This document shows, one piece after another, positions 33,706 through 42,178 of a stretch of 64,000 nucleotides of DNA; positions within the stretch are counted from its first letter, which is position 1, and every line of letters starts with the position of its first letter. The DNA lies in assembly GCF_902497995.1 (NCBI RefSeq), contig NZ_CABVII010000025.1, forward strand, positions 35,161-99,160, read 5' to 3'. The position numbers and the translations under genes are program-made. Origin of the DNA: Pseudomonas fluorescens. Lineage in GTDB: Bacteria > Pseudomonadota > Gammaproteobacteria > Pseudomonadales > Pseudomonadaceae. The notes below the pieces were generated by a model. That model worked only from the letters and a program-made list of their open reading frames with translations. It ran no database searches and had not been told where the DNA came from.

Positions 33706-34536
33706 ATGAACCCACTGCACAACAAAGTCGCCGTTATTACCGGTGCCGCCAGCGGCTTCGGTCGCGAACTGGCAATTGTCTGTGCCAACGAAGGCATGCA
33801 CCTTGCGTTGACCGACATCGATGAGAAAAACCTGCAAGGCACGGTTGACTTGCTGCCGTCGGGCACGCACGTGTTAACGATGAAATGTGATGTCGCCCAG
33901 GCAGAACAGATCGAGCAGCTGGCGGTTGCGACCTACGCGCGCTTCGGCGCCGCGCACCTGCTGTTCAACAATGCCGGCGTTCTGGTCGGCGGCCCGCTGT
34001 GGACCACGACTGTGCAGGACTGGGCGTGGATGATCGGCATCAACGTGATGGGCGTCGCGCATGGCATCCGCAGTTTTGTGCCGCGGATGCTGGCGCAAAA
34101 GGATCAGTGCCACATCGTCAATACCGCGTCGGTCGCCGGCCTGCTGTCGGTGCCTGGCAACGGGATCTATTGTGCGACCAAGCATGCGGTGGTGACGATG
34201 TCTGAATGCCTGCAGCTTGAATTGCAGGAGGAAAACGCCTCGATCGGCGTGTCGGTGTTGTGCCCGGCCTTTGTGCCGACGGGCATCGCCGATGCCGGGC
34301 GAAACCGTCCGGCCGAATTGGCTGACACTAATCCGCTAAAGGAGAAATACGAAGAACAGGTGCGCAAGGCGACGCAGGCCGGGAGGCTCAGCGCGGCCGA
34401 CATCGCGCGCATTACGCTCGACGCAGTGAAGCAAAACCGCTTCTATATTCTGCCGCATCAAAAGATCAAGAGCCTGATCGAGATGCGCATGGGGGACATC
34501 CTCGAGGAGCGCAGTCCGACCCAAACCCCACGCTGA
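33706..34536 (+). CDS. SDR-family oxidoreductase (LvaD-like position)
   Basis: This 276-residue classical SDR has 'ITGAASGFGRE' (cofactor loop, about 12-22), 'LLFNNAGVLVGG' (about 87-98), Ser in 'VNTASVAG' and the catalytic 'YCATK' near 157. A C-terminal tail 'HQKIKSLIEMRMGDIL' is seen in SDRs associated with acyl-CoA metabolism. In the levulinate pathway LvaD reduces the 4-keto group to 4-hydroxy before phosphorylation; this gene has the same relative place. A 149-base gap separates it from the dehydrogenase gene and the ribosome site is weak, so it may have its own promoter. It is convergent with mexT. Confidence 0.82.
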   Translation: MNPLHNKVAVITGAASGFGRELAIVCANEGMHLALTDIDEKNLQGTVDLLPSGTHVLTMKCDVAQAEQIEQLAVATYARFGAAHLLFNNAGVLVGGPLWTTTVQDWAWMIGINVMGVAHGIRSFVPRMLAQKDQCHIVNTASVAGLLSVPGNGIYCATKHAVVTMSECLQLELQEENASIGVSVLCPAFVPTGIADAGRNRPAELADTNPLKEKYEEQVRKATQAGRLSAADIARITLDAVKQNRFYILPHQKIKSLIEMRMGDILEERSPTQTPR

Positions 34537-34788
34537 AGCATCGCTTCCCGGGCTGCCACTTGCGGTGAGGCAGCGCCGGGGTTGTGAGGGCTTCAGTTCA
34601 ATAGTGCAGGCAGATCTTACCAACGTGGCTGGCGCTCATCTGGGGGGCAGCACGGACGTGACCGGTGACGACGCGCAAATATACCCCCAAGTGTCCAGGA
34701 ATCCAGTGGAATTTGACGGAAGGCAATGGACTTGTTTTTCGATAAGTTTTTGTTTTTAAAAGGTTTTATGGAAGTCTGTGGAATTCAC

Positions 34789-35703
34789 TTAAAGACTGTC
34801 CGGATCCCCAAAAAACATCTGAATCCGCGACCTCAACCACCGCTCACCCGGATCATTGTCCTGGGACCCACGCCAGGCCATGTGCAGTTCAAAACTGCGC
34901 ACCGGCAACGGCGGATCTTCAGCCCGTACACCGCCAGCCGCCGTCAGCGCTTCAGCCGTGTAATCCGGCACGGTCGCGACAATGTCGGTGCCGCTGAGCA
35001 GTGTGCTCAGCCCGTTGAACTGCGGTACCGCGAGCACCACATGGCGTTTGCGGCCGAGCTTTTCCAGTTCTTCATCGATAAAGCCGCTCAGGTCACCGGC
35101 GAACGACACCAGCGCGTGGGGCCGCGCGCAGAAATCATCCAGGCTCAATGGTCCCGGCACGGTGTCGGCGCGCAGCAGCTTGGGCATGCTGCGGCGCAGC
35201 ACTTTGCGCTTGGCGTTGGCCGGCAGGTCGGCGGTGTAGCTGACGCCGATGGAAATCTCGCCCGAGGCCAGCAGGCTCGGCATCAGAATGTAGTTGGCCC
35301 GCCGCACCACCAGCACGATCCCTGGTGATTCGGCGCGCAGGCGCTTGAGCAGCATCGGCAGCAGGGCGAATTCGACATCGTCCGACAGGCCGATGCGGAA
35401 TACCGCGGTGCTGGTCGCCGGGTCGAATTCCGCCGCACGGCTGACGGCGGTGGAAATCGAATCCAGGGCCGGAGAGAGCAGGGCGAAGATCTCCACCGCC
35501 CGCGCGGACGGCTCCATGCTGCGCCCGGTGCGCACGAACAACGGATCATCGAACAGCCCGCGCAGGCGCGAGAGCGCCGCACTGATGGCCGGCTGGCCGA
35601 GGAACAATTTCTCCGCAGCGCGGGTCACACTGCGTTCGTGCATCAATGTTTCGAATACGATCAACAGGTTCAGGTCGACACGACGCAGGTCATTACGATT
35701 CAT
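34789..35703 (-). CDS. mexT: LysR-family activator MexT
   Basis: This 304-residue LysR regulator is recognised from its N-terminus 'MNRNDLRRVDLNLLIVFETL', HTH (about 9-66, 'RSVTRAAEKLFLGQPAISAALSRL') and C-terminus 'RSRIQMFFGDPDSL'. From memory these are almost identical to P. aeruginosa MexT. Its start at 35703 has AGGA upstream and gives the 304-residue length of functional MexT. MexT activates mexEF-oprN and mexS under electrophile or redox stress. Here mexS is divergent, as expected, but mexE is about 27.6 kb away on the same strand and not directly downstream. The reading frame is intact, so the regulator should be functional. Confidence 0.95.
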   Translation of the reverse strand: MNRNDLRRVDLNLLIVFETLMHERSVTRAAEKLFLGQPAISAALSRLRGLFDDPLFVRTGRSMEPSARAVEIFALLSPALDSISTAVSRAAEFDPATSTAVFRIGLSDDVEFALLPMLLKRLRAESPGIVLVVRRANYILMPSLLASGEISIGVSYTADLPANAKRKVLRRSMPKLLRADTVPGPLSLDDFCARPHALVSFAGDLSGFIDEELEKLGRKRHVVLAVPQFNGLSTLLSGTDIVATVPDYTAEALTAAGGVRAEDPPLPVRSFELHMAWRGSQDNDPGERWLRSRIQMFFGDPDSL

Positions 35704-35737
35704 CTGGAGTCCTGGCAGAGTCTGGGCTTGACGAGAG

Positions 35738-35760
35738 CGGCCATTTAAGAACAATGGCCG
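35738..35760. promoter_or_regulatory. Inverted repeat in front of mexT
   Basis: CGGCCATT (35738-35745) and AATGGCCG (35753-35760) are perfect complements with a 7-base spacer, 35-57 bases before the mexT start. The repeat could be an operator or a leader hairpin. It does not match the ATC-N9-GAT pattern seen upstream of mexE. Confidence 0.45.
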
Positions 35761-35958
35761 GCATGAATCTTACGGGGAAAGGCTGCTACTCTGCACCGAA
35801 TAATTCAGTTTCGCTGGAACGGCGACGACAACCGTTGATCCTGTCGATGCTGCGGAATCAATGACAGGCATGTCGACTATTAATAGCCACTGATGGTCTT
35901 GGGTACAAAGCCCGGATAGAGTTCAGGGCATTAGAGGTTTCTTTTGACGAGGTTTGCG

Positions 35959-36981
35959 ATGTCACGCACGATCCGTTTTCACAAGTTTGGTCCGGCCGAG
36001 GTGCTCAAATGCGAAGAGCATGCGGCCGCTCTGCCTGCGCCAGGCGAAGTGCAGGTGCGCGTCGAGGCGATTGGCATCAGCTGGTACGACATTCTCTGGC
36101 GCCAGAACCTGGCATCGTCCCATGCTCGCCTGCCTTCCGGGCTTGGCCATGAAATGTCGGGCGTGGTCACGGCGCTCGGCGAGGGTGTCGATGACCTGGA
36201 AATCGGTGACAAGGTCGCCAGCTTCCCGGCCGAGAGCCCCAACGACTATCCGGTCTACGGCGAACAGATCGTACTGCCGCGCTCGGCGCTGACCCGTTAC
36301 CCGGACGTACTGACTCCGATCGAAGCCAGTGTGCATTACACGCCGCTGTTGATCGCCTATTTCGCCTACGCCGATCTGGCACGGGTCAAGCCCGGGGAAT
36401 TTGCCCTGGTCACCGACGCCAGTCACTGCGCCGGACCTTCGTTCGTCCAGTTGGGCAAAGCCTTGGGTGTGCGGGTGATTGCCGCGACCAAGACGGCGGA
36501 TGAGCGTGAATACCTGCTGTCCCTCGGCGCCGAGAAAGTCATCGTCACCGAAGAACAGGATCTGCTGATGCAAATCAACAAGATCACCGATAACCGTGGC
36601 GTGGCGGTGGTATTCGACGGACTCGGCGGCCCACAGATGTCGTTGCTCGGCGATGTGCTCGCACCCCGCGGCAGCCTGGTGCTCTACGGCCTGCAAGGTG
36701 GTAACCAGACGCCATTCCCGGCCTGCGCAGCGTTCCAGAAGAACATTCAGTTCTTTGTGCACTGTATCGGCAACTTCACCGGCAAGCCGGAGTTGGGCAT
36801 CACCCAGGACCAGGCTGCGCTGCAACGGGCCTTGCGCGATATCAACCAGCTGACAGCAGACCGTGTGCTGCTGCCGCTCAAGACTCGGGTCTTCCCGTTT
36901 ACCGAGTTTGTCGAAGCACACCGTTACATGGACGAATGCCCCTGTCGCGAACGGGTCGCCCTCCAGATCGAACCTGCGTAA
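35959..36981 (+). CDS. mexS: MexS, quinone oxidoreductase-like zinc-free MDR protein
   Basis: This 340-residue medium-chain dehydrogenase/reductase starts 'MSRTIRFHKFGPAEVLK' and has 'EAIGISWYDILWRQNLA' near residue 35-52. The 'SHCAGPSFVQLGKALGV' segment and 'VVFDGLGGPQMSLLGDVL' form the nucleotide-binding fold. Zinc-ligand Cys/His clusters are absent, as in QOR-type enzymes. MexS loss raises MexT activity in P. aeruginosa, probably because toxic electrophiles accumulate (established). ATG 35959 has GACGAGG six bases upstream and is preferred to TTG 35944. It is divergent from mexT, as in other pseudomonads. A rho-independent terminator follows the stop. Confidence 0.92.
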   Translation: MSRTIRFHKFGPAEVLKCEEHAAALPAPGEVQVRVEAIGISWYDILWRQNLASSHARLPSGLGHEMSGVVTALGEGVDDLEIGDKVASFPAESPNDYPVYGEQIVLPRSALTRYPDVLTPIEASVHYTPLLIAYFAYADLARVKPGEFALVTDASHCAGPSFVQLGKALGVRVIAATKTADEREYLLSLGAEKVIVTEEQDLLMQINKITDNRGVAVVFDGLGGPQMSLLGDVLAPRGSLVLYGLQGGNQTPFPACAAFQKNIQFFVHCIGNFTGKPELGITQDQAALQRALRDINQLTADRVLLPLKTRVFPFTEFVEAHRYMDECPCRERVALQIEPA

Positions 36982-36991
36982 CCCCCTCCAG

Positions 36992-37017
36992 GAGTCCGTG
37001 CCCGCACGGACTCTTTC
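36992..37017 (+). terminator. Rho-independent terminator after mexS
   Basis: GAGTCCGTGC (36992-37001) and GCACGGACTC (37004-37013) form a perfect 10-bp stem with a two-base gap between arms, followed by TTTCGTTT. It lies 10 bases after the mexS stop. Confidence 0.85.
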
Positions 37018-37171
37018 GTTTGTGCCACCCGCCCTCCTGAATGAGACCTCCCATTGCCCTGTCGATGGGGCAGTTCAGCAACTGAGCTGGTTTTTGCTCT
37101 CAATCTGTATCTTCTAATCAGCTTATAAGCCCTGATAATTGAATGATTACTTTCATCTCAAGGAATGAGTC

Positions 37172-37420
37172 ATGGCCGGTTTTCAGGCTGATACTTATCA
37201 ATACGCCTCATTGATGTATGTTCGAGCACTAGCGGCTCGCAAAGCAGTTGCCAAAAAAGCATGGGTAACTTCCTTCTTTATTTCTTGTACTAAATGTCTG
37301 TGGGACGCTGTCGGACATTTCCTAGGACCTCCAGCGCTGCCCCATGGCGCCGTATCTGCCGGGCTTCGCGGCAGGCTGTCCTTGGTCAACGCTCGGGCAG
37401 CCTTCACTCATTCCCAATAA
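37172..37420 (+). CDS. Putative 82-residue protein of unknown function
   Basis: A short frame in an AT-richer 530-base gap between the mexS terminator and the next gene starts ATG with AAGGA seven bases upstream. The first half is Ala/Lys-rich ('ALAARKAVAKKAWVTSFF'); the second half looks compositionally arbitrary ('PPALPHGAVSAG'). No family is recognised. It may be a real small gene or the start of a decayed one. The rest of the gap (37018-37171 and 37421-37492) shows nothing beyond AT-rich promoter-like sequence. Confidence 0.35.
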   Translation: MAGFQADTYQYASLMYVRALAARKAVAKKAWVTSFFISCTKCLWDAVGHFLGPPALPHGAVSAGLRGRLSLVNARAAFTHSQ

Positions 37421-37492
37421 TTGCCAAAAATTTAAGTGTTAGCATTTTGCAATAAAGCCCGGCACTTCAGGCACGGGCTGGCGATCCATTGC

Positions 37493-37520
37493 ACAGTGCA
37501 TATGTTTGTTTGTGCACTGT
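37493..37520. promoter_or_regulatory. Inverted-repeat operator candidate upstream of the unknown/MocR operon
   Basis: ACAGTGCA (37493-37500) and TGCACTGT (37513-37520) are perfect complements separated by 12 bases, with centres 20 bp apart. This is good geometry for a dimeric regulator. It ends 28 bases before the first gene of the operon encoding a MocR regulator, so autoregulation is plausible. Confidence 0.5.
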
Positions 37521-37548
37521 CGAACTTACGCGTACCAGGTAAATAAAG

Positions 37549-39003
37549 ATGACCCATATCCATGATCAAGCGATGACCTATGTCTATCAACAAGTACTGC
37601 AACGATTGCTGGGTTTCTTCTCTCGCGCCGAACGCACCGCATTGCAGCTGATGATTCAGCGCCTGGTGGTGGCTGCGGGGGGGATGGAGCGTATTGGCGA
37701 TTACAAGGTGCTGGCGATCCAGTCCGGATCACGTGACAGTTGCTACACCCTGGCGCTGCTGCGTGCGGCACAACTGAGTATCGCCGGCCGCGCGCCTGCG
37801 ACGTTCCAGTTGCGTGTCGCCACCCTGCGCCTGAACGGCGCCAGTGCCACGGCCCTGGACAACATCCACCGCAGCCACAGTGCATTGTTCCTCTATGACG
37901 ATCCACGGGTCGAAGTCCTGATGGTCGATAATCGGGAAGTCCTGCCGTTCAATCACCTGGCGCCGATCTCCGAAGCCGGCCGGGAATTCAATCGGCTTAA
38001 CCTGCTGATGATCGGGCATCGTCGAACCTCGGACGGGCCGCTTGATCTGTGGGACGACGGGTATCTGGCCACCGGCGAGTTCTACGGGCAAATCGCCCGC
38101 TGGGCCAGCGGTGTCGATGCGCTGATCAGCAGCGACAGCCCTCGCCAGCAAAAGCGCTTTATCGAGGGGTTGAGGCGTGCGGCGGCAAAGGCCGGGCTCA
38201 GCACCTCGAATCACCACGAACCCGGCTACGAAGGGCTGTTCGCGCTGCTCGATGAACTGGGCAGCGACAGCTATCGCGAGTTGTACCCCGAGGACGACCG
38301 GGCCGCATGGCGTCCCGCCGAGCATTTTGAAGCCTGCCGTCGCACGACCTATATCGACATTCACGACCTGCTGCTCAGCAAGCTGGAAGAGCGCTGGCCG
38401 CTGTTGACCGAGTTTCTCGGATTTAAACCGGACGAGCTGTCGGCTCAGCTGCGTGACAACGATTACGTCAGCCTGTCGATCTGCGCACACCTGCAGGGGT
38501 TGCAAGCGTGTTTTGTACGCGGTCGCAGCTACGAGTCGGGCGTCGCCGACTACCTGCAATGGGCCTTGGTGATGCTGCGCCGCAAGCAACTTCCCCAGCG
38601 ATTGGGCGCGCAGGCGGTGGAGGCGTTTGGCAACCCGGCGACCTCGGTCGAGCAGCGCGCACGGGCAGCGGCCGAGGTGCAGAAGAATCTGGGTTTGAAC
38701 GAGGCGCAACTGGTGTGTCTGCTGTTTGCACCTTTTGGCGATAACGGAGCAGCCCTCGAGCGCTTTCTGCGACAGTGCCACCCCGGCATGCTCGTGGCAT
38801 TGCCTGACTTGCACCGGGCCATGCAGGGTAATCCGGTGCCGGAGCAAATCGTGCAATGGATGGTCGACGTCAGCGGGCTGCCTGTCAGTCTGATCGGTAC
38901 GCTTTATCGCCTGGGCCCGGTACCTGACCCGGCGTTGCCCATGCAGGCCACGCTCTATGACGATAACTGCGCCGTGGGGGGCGAATGGTCGGCGGGACAG
39001 TGA
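37549..39003 (+). CDS. Conserved-looking protein of unknown function, coupled to a MocR regulator
   Basis: This 484-residue soluble protein has no signal peptide and no membrane helix. I do not recognise its family. The N-terminal 100 residues are helical and include 'LLGFFSRAERTALQLMIQRLVVAAGG'. A middle part has 'SHSALFLYDDPRVEVLMVDNREVLPF' and 'PLDLWDDGYLATGEFYGQIARW'. The C-terminal part is Leu/Ala/Gln-rich and helical. No nucleotide-binding or metal motif is evident. Its last 19 bases overlap the start of the MocR-type gene, so the two are co-expressed and probably act together, for example as an enzyme or sensor with its regulator. Codon usage is normal for the window, arguing for a real protein. 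Confidence 0.75.
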   Translation: MTHIHDQAMTYVYQQVLQRLLGFFSRAERTALQLMIQRLVVAAGGMERIGDYKVLAIQSGSRDSCYTLALLRAAQLSIAGRAPATFQLRVATLRLNGASATALDNIHRSHSALFLYDDPRVEVLMVDNREVLPFNHLAPISEAGREFNRLNLLMIGHRRTSDGPLDLWDDGYLATGEFYGQIARWASGVDALISSDSPRQQKRFIEGLRRAAAKAGLSTSNHHEPGYEGLFALLDELGSDSYRELYPEDDRAAWRPAEHFEACRRTTYIDIHDLLLSKLEERWPLLTEFLGFKPDELSAQLRDNDYVSLSICAHLQGLQACFVRGRSYESGVADYLQWALVMLRRKQLPQRLGAQAVEAFGNPATSVEQRARAAAEVQKNLGLNEAQLVCLLFAPFGDNGAALERFLRQCHPGMLVALPDLHRAMQGNPVPEQIVQWMVDVSGLPVSLIGTLYRLGPVPDPALPMQATLYDDNCAVGGEWSAGQ

Positions 39004-40400
39004 AAGGACCAAGAGAAACCGACTTCGCCTATCAGGCGGTGTACCGTTACCTGACCAACCTGATCGAGGAGCCGGCCAGCGACACACGAGTGCGCCTGCC
39101 ATCGTTGCGCCAGTTGGCGGACCGTCTGAGCGTGTCGATCTCGACGATTCAGTACGCTTACTCGCTGCTGGAGAAGGAAGGGCGCGTGTATTCGGTCGCC
39201 AAGTCCGGCTATTTCGCGTTACCCGTGTCCTCCATCACTGTGCCCGGCAGTGGTCATGACCTGCTCGAAACGGTCTACGTCAATGCCAGACGTCCCGGCA
39301 TGCTGGTCTTGAGCGCCGATGAGCCGGCGTTGTTGCAACCCCTGGACCGGCCGTTGCTGCTGCTGGAGAGGGAATTGCTACGCCAGTATCCGCGCCAGCC
39401 GCAATCGTCTTCGCAGCCGTGCGGTGAGCTGGAACTGCGTGCGGCGCTGGCGGCGCGCTATACCTCGTCGCCACTGCGCTGCTGGCACGCCGATGACGTG
39501 TACATTGGCGCAGACCTGCGTGGAGTGCTGGAAATATTGATCGCCGTGCTGTGCCTCAAGGACGCCACGGTGGTGGTCGAGTCGCCATGCGACTGGGTGA
39601 TTCTGCGCCTGCTGCAGGCCGCGGACGCGGAAGTGATCGAGCTGCCACTGCAAGCCTGCGGTGGTCTTGACGTCGAGCGGCTCAAGGTGTTGCTGGAGAC
39701 CAGGCCGGTACGTCTGGTGATGCTTTCATCCGCAGTGAACATGCCCCGCGGCAGCCTGGCGCCCGACGACAACCGACACCTCATCGCGCAGTTGCTGGCG
39801 CAGCATGGGAGTTGGGTCCTGGAAAACGACTGCTACGGTGAACTCGGATTCGAACCGGACGGCCTGCGGTTTCGCGATCTGCTGGACCCTGACCGGCTGA
39901 TCGTGTTTTCTACGTTCGAAAAGGTCATCGGGCCCGAGGCCCCTTACGGCTACCTGCTTTCGCGGCATCTGCGGGTTGAATTGCAGCGGCAGTTTTTGCT
40001 GCGCTCGTTTCGCCTGTCGCCGATCCGTCAGAAGGCCCTCGCCCGCTTGTACGGCAATGGGCGTATCGACCACCATCTCCAGGTATTGCGGCGGTTGCTC
40101 AAGGATCGCAAAGTGCAGATGACCCAGCTGCTGCGCGAGCGTCTGGGCGATGCATTGCAGTTCGTCGATCCTCAGGGCGGTGCGACGATCTGGGCCCGTT
40201 CGCTGCGCCAGGTCGATGTGCATCGAGTGTTTCAGCGTCTGCTCAAGCACCAGGTGGTGATCGCGCCGGGAGAACTGTTCAGTCTTCAGGGGTTGCATTC
40301 GCAACATCTGCGCCTGAGTCATACGTTCGGCGGTGACCATGATCTCGCCGCCGTACTGGGTCTGCTGGGGGATGCGTTGCGTCTGGAATCGATCGACTGA
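38985..40400 (+). CDS. MocR-family (GntR HTH plus aminotransferase domain) regulator
   Basis: This 471-residue fusion has a GntR-type winged HTH (about 15-75, 'VRLPSLRQLADRLSVSISTIQYAY') and a fold-type I aminotransferase domain. The PLP Lys is probably Lys313 in 'FSTFEKVIGPEAPYGYLLS', and the Asp/Tyr pair is in 'LENDCYGELGF' (279-289). Several motifs are far from standard MocR proteins: the usual 'GSFSK' is 'STFEK' and the substrate loop is 'SSAVNMPRGSLAP'. It may bind PLP without a normal amino-acid substrate. It starts inside the end of the upstream unknown gene with a GGGGGG-rich ribosome site. PdxR, GabR and TauR are relatives; the effector here is unknown. Confidence 0.85.
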   Translation: MVGGTVKGPRETDFAYQAVYRYLTNLIEEPASDTRVRLPSLRQLADRLSVSISTIQYAYSLLEKEGRVYSVAKSGYFALPVSSITVPGSGHDLLETVYVNARRPGMLVLSADEPALLQPLDRPLLLLERELLRQYPRQPQSSSQPCGELELRAALAARYTSSPLRCWHADDVYIGADLRGVLEILIAVLCLKDATVVVESPCDWVILRLLQAADAEVIELPLQACGGLDVERLKVLLETRPVRLVMLSSAVNMPRGSLAPDDNRHLIAQLLAQHGSWVLENDCYGELGFEPDGLRFRDLLDPDRLIVFSTFEKVIGPEAPYGYLLSRHLRVELQRQFLLRSFRLSPIRQKALARLYGNGRIDHHLQVLRRLLKDRKVQMTQLLRERLGDALQFVDPQGGATIWARSLRQVDVHRVFQRLLKHQVVIAPGELFSLQGLHSQHLRLSHTFGGDHDLAAVLGLLGDALRLESID

Positions 40401-40522
40401 TCCGTTTCGCGAGCGGTCGGGTTTTATAGCGTCGCCTGCGGGATCGATAATATCGCGCTGCGGTCAATCTGCCAGTAAACTGCGTCCCTATTCCTGACCC
40501 ACTCTATTCCCGAGGTTTTGCA

Positions 40523-42169
40523 ATGACACTCAGTCCTTTTGCGGGCAAACCGGCACCGGCAGAACTGTTGGTCGACATCCCGCGACTGGTAACGGCCTAT
40601 TATACTGGCCAGCCTGATGCCGCCATCTCCACCCAGCGCGTAGCCTTCGGCACGTCCGGGCACCGAGGCAGCTCGTTCGACTTGAGTTTCAACGAATGGC
40701 ACGTGCTGGCGATCAGCCAGGCGATCTGCCTGTACCGCGAAGCCCAGGGCATCGATGGCCCGCTGTTCGTCGGCATCGACACCCACGCGCTCTCCACCCC
40801 GGCCGGGGCCAGCGCCCTCGAGGTGCTGGCCGCCAACGGCGTGACGGTGATGATCGCCGAAGGTGACGAATACACCCCTACGCCGGCCATTTCCCACGCC
40901 ATCCTCTGCTATAACCGCGGGCGCACCTCGGGCCTGGCGGATGGCATCGTGATCACGCCGTCCCACAACCCGCCGCAAAGTGGTGGCTATAAATACAACC
41001 CTACCAACGGTGGCCCGGCCGATACCCACATCACCAAGTGGATCGAAGCCAAGGCCAACGAACTGCTCGGCAACAAGCTTGCCGGCGTCAAGCGCATCAG
41101 CTACGAGCAGGCACTGAAGGCGGGTACCACCCACCGCCACGATTACCTCAACACCTACGTTGCCGACCTGATCAACGTGATCGACTTCGATGCCATTCGC
41201 GAGGCCAAATTGCGTCTGGGCGTCGATCCGCTGGGCGGAGCAGGGGTGCGCTACTGGTCGGCGATTGCCGAGCATTACCGGCTGGATCTGGAAGTGGTCA
41301 ATAAAGGGGTGGATCCCACCTTCCGCTTCATGACCGTCGACTGGGACGGGCAGATCCGCATGGACCCATCGTCCCCCTATGCGATGCAAGGCCTGATCGG
41401 CCTGAAAGAACGCTTCGACGTGGCATTTGCCTGTGATCCGGATCACGATCGCCATGGCATCGTGACCCCGTCCGGTGGCCTGCTGGCACCGAACAATTAC
41501 CTGGCGGTGACCATTGATTACCTGTTCCAGAACCGACCGCTATGGCGCGCCGATGCAGCCGTGGGTAAAACCGTGGTTAGCAGCGGCTTGATCGATCGCG
41601 TCGCCAAGCGTCTGGGGCGCCGCCTGTACGAGGTGCCGGTCGGCTTCAAGTGGTTCGCTGACGGTCTGTTTGACGGCTCGCTGGGCTTTGGTGGCGAAGA
41701 AAGTGCTGGCGCCTCGTTTCTGCGCAAGGATGGCAGCGTCTGGTGCACCGACAAGGACGGCTTGATCCCGGCCTTGCTGGCCGCTGAAATGACCGCTCGC
41801 ACCGGTCGTGACCCAAGCCAGGCCTATCGCGCCTTGACCGATGAACTGGGCGAACCGTTCTCGGTACGGGTCGACGCCAAGGCCAATCCAGAGCAGAAAG
41901 CCTTGCTGAGCAAGTTGTCGCCGGATCAGGTCACCTCCACCCAGCTGGCGGGCGAAGCCATTCAGAGCATTCTTAGCCATGCGCCAGGTAACGACCAGGC
42001 CATTGGCGGCTTGAAAGTCATGACCGAGAATGGCTGGTTCGCGGCGCGGCCGTCGGGTACGGAAGACATCTACAAGATCTACGCCGAGAGCTTTGTCAGT
42101 GACGAGCACCTCAAGCAGTTGGTTGCCGAGGCTCAGACGTTGGTGGATGGCGCCATTTCGGTGAAATAA
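40523..42169 (+). CDS. pgm: Phosphoglucomutase (alpha-D-glucose phosphate-specific)
   Basis: This 548-residue enzyme interconverts glucose 1- and 6-phosphate for glycogen, trehalose and envelope polysaccharide metabolism. It has 'RVAFGTSGHRGSS' near residue 40, the phosphoserine loop 'VITPSHNPPQSGGYKYN' (about 144-160), the Mg-binding 'ACDPDHDRHGIV' (about 305), 'FGGEESAGASFLR' (about 393) and the phosphate loop 'RPSGTEDIYKIYAESF' near the C-terminus. The length matches the Pgm family. It is monocistronic, followed by a REP element and a terminator shared with the convergent pirin gene. Confidence 0.95.
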   Translation: MTLSPFAGKPAPAELLVDIPRLVTAYYTGQPDAAISTQRVAFGTSGHRGSSFDLSFNEWHVLAISQAICLYREAQGIDGPLFVGIDTHALSTPAGASALEVLAANGVTVMIAEGDEYTPTPAISHAILCYNRGRTSGLADGIVITPSHNPPQSGGYKYNPTNGGPADTHITKWIEAKANELLGNKLAGVKRISYEQALKAGTTHRHDYLNTYVADLINVIDFDAIREAKLRLGVDPLGGAGVRYWSAIAEHYRLDLEVVNKGVDPTFRFMTVDWDGQIRMDPSSPYAMQGLIGLKERFDVAFACDPDHDRHGIVTPSGGLLAPNNYLAVTIDYLFQNRPLWRADAAVGKTVVSSGLIDRVAKRLGRRLYEVPVGFKWFADGLFDGSLGFGGEESAGASFLRKDGSVWCTDKDGLIPALLAAEMTARTGRDPSQAYRALTDELGEPFSVRVDAKANPEQKALLSKLSPDQVTSTQLAGEAIQSILSHAPGNDQAIGGLKVMTENGWFAARPSGTEDIYKIYAESFVSDEHLKQLVAEAQTLVDGAISVK

Positions 42170-42178
42170 GTGAGGGCC

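Noticed and set aside
35838..35880. GTCGAT and GTCGAC motifs in the mexS-mexT gap as MexT boxes
   Set aside because: The surrounding half-sites do not fit the ATC-N9-GAT spacing, so a specific claim was not made.
39280..39474. Short Ala/Pro-rich minus-strand frame inside the MocR gene
   Set aside because: It is a low-complexity antisense frame with no ribosome site.
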